The position numbers and the translations under genes were made by a program. From Dehalococcoidia bacterium UBA1151 (GTDB lineage: Bacteria > Chloroflexota > Dehalococcoidia > Lucifugimonadales > Lucifugimonadaceae), in assembly GCA_002311865.1 (NCBI GenBank), contig DBZV01000059.1:3684-12392 (forward strand): a stretch of DNA of 8,709 nucleotides, read 5' to 3'. Of the stretch, positions 6,094-8,709 are shown piece after piece. A model generated the notes under the pieces. The model saw nothing but the letters and a program-made list of their open reading frames with translations, was not told the DNA's origin and did not search any database. The number at the start of each line of letters is the position of its first letter. The first letter of the stretch is position 1.

Positions 6094-6828
6094 CTAAAAC
6101 GCGAACCCCTTTCCCCGCATGCTGACGAAGGTCTGACGGCCGATAATGACGTGGTCCACTACCTCGATATCAAGTACCTTCCCTGCCTCAATAAGCTGCC
6201 TCATCATCGCCACATCCTCATCGCTAGGATGCGGATCGCCAGAGGGATGATTGTGGACGATAGCGATCGCAGGACAGGTCCACCGCACCGCTTCAGCGAA
6301 CACCTCTGCCGGTCTCACAAGCGCTGCATTGACGCTCCCAACATAGAGATTGTGAATGAGAACCACGCGGTTCTTGGTGTTCAGAAGGATTATCCGGAGA
6401 TGTTCCCGCTCCAGACCGTTCATCTCCGCCATCACAAGATTGGCGATGTCTTCGGGGGTCTCGATCGCCGCCTGATCGTGGTTTCTCACCGACGCCACAC
6501 GCTTGCCCAGCTCAATTCCTGCCAGGATCTGGCAGGCTTTCGCATGCGATAGGCCGCGCTCCGAGATGAGTTCCGGGTAGCCAATGTGCGACATCCCCGG
6601 CAACCCGTCGTACTTCGCCAGAATCCGCGTGGCCATGGCCAGAGCGTTCTCGCCCTCAAGCCCCGTCCTGAAGAGGATCGCCATCAGTTCAGCATTGGTG
6701 AGCGCTTCCGCTCCCTGTTCTTTCAGACGCTCGCGAGGCCAGTCTCGCATCGGCATATCGCGCATTGTCGGCGCTTTGGGCGGCGCGTCGTGCCGGTATT
6801 CTTCCGCGATCATCGTCTGTGTTGCCAT
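6094..6828 (-). CDS. radC: RadC family protein (UPF0758, JAMM/MPN+ domain)
   Basis: This 244-residue protein has the two-part RadC layout: an N-terminal helix-hairpin-helix-like region (about 28-112, with RDWPRERLKEQGAEALTNAE) and a C-terminal JAB/MPN+ metalloprotease-like domain (about 120-244). The complete JAMM zinc motif is visible as H192-N-H194, S202 and D205 in VHNHPSGDPHPSDED, and a glutamate (E140 or E142) sits in the expected upstream position. GSVNAALVRPAEVF and GFAF at the C-terminus are also typical. The cellular role of the family is unsettled: the old DNA-repair assignment in E. coli was withdrawn, and links to DNA processing remain tentative. The ATG start has GAGGA 7 nt upstream. 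Length is slightly above the usual ~220-230 because of a ~20-residue N-terminal extension. Confidence 0.94.
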   Translation of the reverse strand: MATQTMIAEEYRHDAPPKAPTMRDMPMRDWPRERLKEQGAEALTNAELMAILFRTGLEGENALAMATRILAKYDGLPGMSHIGYPELISERGLSHAKACQILAGIELGKRVASVRNHDQAAIETPEDIANLVMAEMNGLEREHLRIILLNTKNRVVLIHNLYVGSVNAALVRPAEVFAEAVRWTCPAIAIVHNHPSGDPHPSDEDVAMMRQLIEAGKVLDIEVVDHVIIGRQTFVSMRGKGFAF

Positions 6829-7138
6829 CTATAGGTCCTCGCTGAAATCTTGTGATTACAACGAGTTATATGAAAATTCCGGCCAATCTCACACATGGCC
6901 ATATCTCATTCATCTTGAATCACGCAAAACACTCAGTAATTGCGCCGAGAGATTGTGTGAGAGTTTCCAAAAATCATTTCCCTGACAATGTGCGTCCGGG
7001 TTTTATTCCAAGTCGTTTTAGGTAATTTCACCCAGAGCAACTTCGCTCTACCTCGCTGAATAGCATCCACCTGTGGCCTACGATAATTTTTAGTTGAGTC
7101 CCTGATTGGGCCTCAGGACCGGCTCAAAATGGAACGCT
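6829..7138. other. Divergent non-coding region between radC and the response regulator
   Basis: These ~310 bases are more AT-rich than the flanking genes and hold no convincing ORF, tRNA or terminator. On the minus strand, TATAAC (6865-6870) with a poor -35 (TGTGAG, 6888-6893) could drive radC. On the plus strand, GATAAT (7082-7087) could be the -10 of the regulator gene, without a recognisable -35. A small hairpin AGAGC/GCTCT (7034-7049, 6-nt loop) lies between. The inverted repeat at 6887-6962 is listed separately. Promoter assignments here are guesses from motif position. Confidence 0.4.
6887..6962. repeat. Long-range inverted repeat TCTCACACA / TGTGTGAGA
   Basis: TCTCACACA (6887-6895) and TGTGTGAGA (6954-6962) are perfect 9-bp reverse complements separated by 58 bp. 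The left arm overlaps the candidate -35 of radC. The arms read outward as TGTGTGAGA toward each of the two divergent genes. This arrangement would suit a regulator binding both sites, but a chance repeat of this length is possible in 300 bp. Confidence 0.4.
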
Positions 7139-7969
7139 ATGGCGAAGATTCTTGTAATAGACGATGACGGTCGGGTGCGCCTAGACGCGTCGCGCTTTCT
7201 GGAAGGCAGAGGTCACGATGTGACCGCGGTGGGTACCTGCCGCGAGGGGGCAACTGCGATCAGTCGCACGAAACCCGACGTTGTGTTGCTGGACCGTCAG
7301 TTACCGGACGTCGATGGCCTGATCCTACTTCAAAAGTTGCGAAAGAACGCCGCGACTGCACAACTGCCGGTGATCATGATGACCGATCGCGAGACTGCGG
7401 CAGAGCACGGCGAGGTCAAAGCACTGGGCGTCGTTGGATACATTGCAAAACCACTAAATGTCAATGAGTTGGACATGCCGGTCACACTGGCCTTGCGAGC
7501 GCGTGGCATCGCCCCCATGGCCCAACGCTCCAATCCACAATCGCGCCAGGCTGCAAGTGCCCCGCGGCCCAAGATCAAAGGCAGCGTAATCGTCTTCGAG
7601 ACGGACGACGACGAGTACAAGCCGATCTCATCTGTTCTTCAGTTCATTCGGTTCCATCCGAGGCGGATCACGGTTTTCTCAATGGCTCGACGCGAATTTG
7701 TCAGTGACCCGCCGAGAATGGTGATCATTGGCCACGGATTTGCCCGTGATGGGAACAGGATAGTACGCGACATTTCCGGTTACCCTGGAGCAGAGTCATT
7801 TTCCATCATTCCAGTTGGTAATCCCGAATATCCTGGCACGTACGCCAACGCCTTCAGCATGGGTACCCGTCAGGTAGTGAGCGGACCGGTCAGAACCGAA
7901 GATCTCACAACGGCGGTGGAGCGCGCATGGGACGCCTACGTCGTTAAAGCCAGAAGAGCCGCCGCGTAG
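7139..7969 (+). CDS. Response regulator with N-terminal receiver and degenerate second receiver-like domain
   Basis: This 276-residue protein starts with a clear CheY-like receiver (about 1-120): acidic pocket D8-D10 (IDDDG), phospho-acceptor D52 (VVLLDRQLPDVDG), T82 (MMTDRE) and K104 (IAKPL). After a polar linker (125-147), residues 148-265 repeat the alternating strand/helix rhythm of a receiver (VIVFETDDDEY; RMVIIGHGFARDGNRIVRDI; SFSIIPVG; QVVSGPVRTEDL). The expected acceptor position is occupied by Gly/His, so this half looks phosphorylation-incompetent. No DNA-binding or catalytic output domain is seen and no histidine kinase is nearby. It may work through protein-protein contact. I chose ATG 7139 because receivers begin MAKILVIDDD; the upstream TTG at 7106 adds 11 unconserved residues. 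The ribosome site is weak (GGAAC). Confidence 0.85.
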   Translation: MAKILVIDDDGRVRLDASRFLEGRGHDVTAVGTCREGATAISRTKPDVVLLDRQLPDVDGLILLQKLRKNAATAQLPVIMMTDRETAAEHGEVKALGVVGYIAKPLNVNELDMPVTLALRARGIAPMAQRSNPQSRQAASAPRPKIKGSVIVFETDDDEYKPISSVLQFIRFHPRRITVFSMARREFVSDPPRMVIIGHGFARDGNRIVRDISGYPGAESFSIIPVGNPEYPGTYANAFSMGTRQVVSGPVRTEDLTTAVERAWDAYVVKARRAAA

Positions 7970-7982
7970 CTGTACGCCCCAT

Positions 7983-7996
7983 CAAGATGGATCTTG
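7983..7996. repeat. Short palindrome after the response regulator
   Basis: CAAGAT-GG-ATCTTG is a 14-nt near-perfect palindrome beginning 13 nt after the response-regulator stop codon. It could form a small hairpin (5-bp stem, 4-nt loop) or be a protein-binding site. No U-run follows, so it is not a convincing intrinsic terminator. Confidence 0.3.
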
Positions 7997-8043
7997 CGGC
8001 CCATAGGTAGCTCCCGGGACGATAGCAGCGCCTTCTTCATCAC

Positions 8044-8049
8044 TTGACA
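8044..8049 (+). promoter_or_regulatory. Consensus -35 hexamer ahead of the split-barrel gene
   Basis: TTGACA is a perfect sigma70-type -35 hexamer lying 62 bp before the ATG at 8112. No matching -10 hexamer occurs at 16-18 bp spacing (the bases there are GC-rich), so the promoter call is tentative. Confidence 0.25.
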
Positions 8050-8111
8050 TCAGGTGGCAAACTTACCACGCTCAACATTTTTGAAGCGACAAGTTGCCTG
8101 AAAGCCTCACC

Positions 8112-8531
8112 ATGATTGAACTGACCGACGATATGCAGCATGCTCTCAATAACGCCCTGGCTGACCGTGCGCCCTGTCTCGTAGCCACCTCGTCAGCGGA
8201 CGGCCACCCGGGAATCGGCTATCGCGGGAGTGTCATGGCGTATACATCGTCAACATTGGCATGGTGGGAGCGGACCCATCGAGGGGGCGAGAAGAACATC
8301 CTGTCTAATCCGCACGTTGTAGTGCTCTACCGCAACCCGGCAACCCGCGCTGCCTGGAAGTTCTTTGGCGACGCGATCATCCACCAGGATGATGCGACGC
8401 GCGAAGATGTGATGGGAAGAGTAATCCAGCCGGAGCTAGATCGCGATCCAGAACGTAACGGGTTCGCCGTAGTCATGGAGATCGACCGCGTCGAAACCAT
8501 GCAGGGCGAAGTTTTGATGTCTCGGGACTAG
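8112..8531 (+). CDS. Pyridoxamine 5'-phosphate oxidase-like FMN-binding split-barrel protein
   Basis: This 139-residue single-domain protein of the PPOX/flavin-reductase-like split-barrel class has a short N-terminal helix (TDDMQHALNNALADRAP). The first barrel strands follow, with the typical LVATSSADGHPGIGYRG (23-39) and MAYTSSTLAWWERT (42-55), then KNILSNPHVVVLYRN (61-75), AWKFFGDAII (81-90) and a C-terminal FAVVMEIDRVE strand (118-128). Such proteins bind FMN, F420 or heme as small dimers; the cofactor and substrate cannot be told from sequence alone. Position and length do not indicate a true PdxH, which is longer (about 210 residues) and has a conserved PLP-binding C-terminus that is absent here. 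ATG 8112 was chosen over TTG 8094, which adds six unconserved residues. It appears monocistronic. Confidence 0.8.
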   Translation: MIELTDDMQHALNNALADRAPCLVATSSADGHPGIGYRGSVMAYTSSTLAWWERTHRGGEKNILSNPHVVVLYRNPATRAAWKFFGDAIIHQDDATREDVMGRVIQPELDRDPERNGFAVVMEIDRVETMQGEVLMSRD

Positions 8532-8534
8532 CGT

Positions 8535-8609
8535 GCTCGATGTCCCCCGGAAGGTAGCCGCCGGGCTTGCCCGGCCCCTCGGCGGGCGTATCCGCACATC
8601 GCATCGAGC
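8535..8609. other. GC-rich nested hairpin element after the split-barrel gene
   Basis: GCTCGATG (8535-8542) and CATCGAGC (8602-8609) form a perfect 8-bp closing stem. They enclose a strong hairpin GCCGGG-CTTG-CCCGGC (8560-8575), with a CUUG tetraloop on the plus strand, and a smaller GCGG/CCGC hairpin (8582-8595). It starts 4 nt after the stop codon of the upstream gene, so it is most simply a transcription-ending or mRNA 3'-end structure, though no U-run follows. It is 75 nt long, like a tRNA, but lacks a T-loop consensus and a CCA end. Confidence 0.4.
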
Positions 8610-8630
8610 CGTTACCGCCGCAAAAAGGAC

Positions 8631-8709
8631 GGGGGGGGGCAGGCCCCCCCCCCCCCCCCCCCCTCACGCACACCCCCCCCCCCCCCCTCCCCCCCCCGTT
8701 CCCCCCCCC
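8631..8709. other. Homopolymer G/C low-complexity end, probable sequencing artefact
   Basis: The last 79 bases consist of a run of 9 G, then C runs of 20, 15, 9 and 9 broken by a few other bases. Nothing here is coding or structured in a meaningful way. Such runs at a contig end are typical of low-quality read ends or of two-colour-chemistry poly-G calls carried into an assembly. It should not be interpreted biologically. Confidence 0.8.

Noticed and set aside
6040..6552. 170-residue plus-strand ORF opposite radC
   Set aside because: It lies wholly within the radC coding sequence on the other strand, and its His/Arg-rich composition is typical of an antisense shadow.
7031..7049. Hairpin AGAGC/GCTCT as an intrinsic terminator
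   Set aside because: It has a 5-bp stem without a following U-run and lies upstream of, not after, a gene on that strand.
7106..7138. TTG start for the response regulator 11 codons upstream
   Set aside because: The added residues are not receiver-like and the ATG at 7139 gives the canonical MAKILVIDDD beginning.
8535..8609. tRNA-like length (75 nt) and acceptor-like closing stem
   Set aside because: There is no T-loop consensus, no anticodon-arm spacing and no CCA end. The central hairpin has a CUUG tetraloop instead of a 7-nt anticodon loop.

Overview
The window reads as a bacterial chromosome segment of moderately high GC. Genes are tightly packed, and GTG/TTG starts and 4-bp stop/start overlaps are common. 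No marker fixes the taxon. The protein style and a -10-like TANNNT box directly ahead of a start codon (leaderless-type) would fit a Chloroflexota-type lineage, but that is a weak inference. No tRNA, rRNA, CRISPR array or insertion sequence was seen.

Region 1 (1-134) is the 3' end of an unidentified plus-strand gene. It converges on the operon described next.

Region 2 (271-5094, minus strand) is the main content. It is a six-gene run read pxpA > pxpB > pxpC > oadG-like > biotin carrier > oadB. The first three encode the PxpABC (LamB/YcsF-KipI-KipA) 5-oxoprolinase set. The last three encode the small membrane subunit, the biotinyl carrier and the integral-membrane beta subunit of a Na+-translocating decarboxylase. 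The run appears complete at both ends: pxpA has a strong Shine-Dalgarno sequence and faces a divergent gene, and oadB faces a convergent gene. It encodes neither the usual carboxyltransferase (alpha) subunit nor a biotin carboxylase. KipI/KipA proteins share the carboxyltransferase fold of urea carboxylase. PxpC also ends in a short beta-hairpin motif that recurs twice in the neighbouring biotin carrier. A possible reading is that PxpB-PxpC replaces the alpha subunit, giving a Na+-coupled, carboxybiotin-dependent enzyme acting with PxpA. This is the most interesting hypothesis in the window.

Region 3 (5193-5873, plus strand) is a membrane-anchored protein of unknown function, interrupted by one in-frame TGA. 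A possible small membrane ORF (5905-6012, minus) and radC (6094-6828, minus) follow.

Region 4 (6829-7138) is a non-coding divergent region with a long-range inverted repeat. It is followed by a response-regulator-like protein (7139-7969, plus) that appears to carry a second, degenerate receiver domain, and by an FMN-binding split-barrel protein (8112-8531, plus).

The last ~175 bases hold GC-rich hairpins (8535-8609), then homopolymer G and C runs (8631-8709) that look like sequencing or assembly artefact at a contig end.
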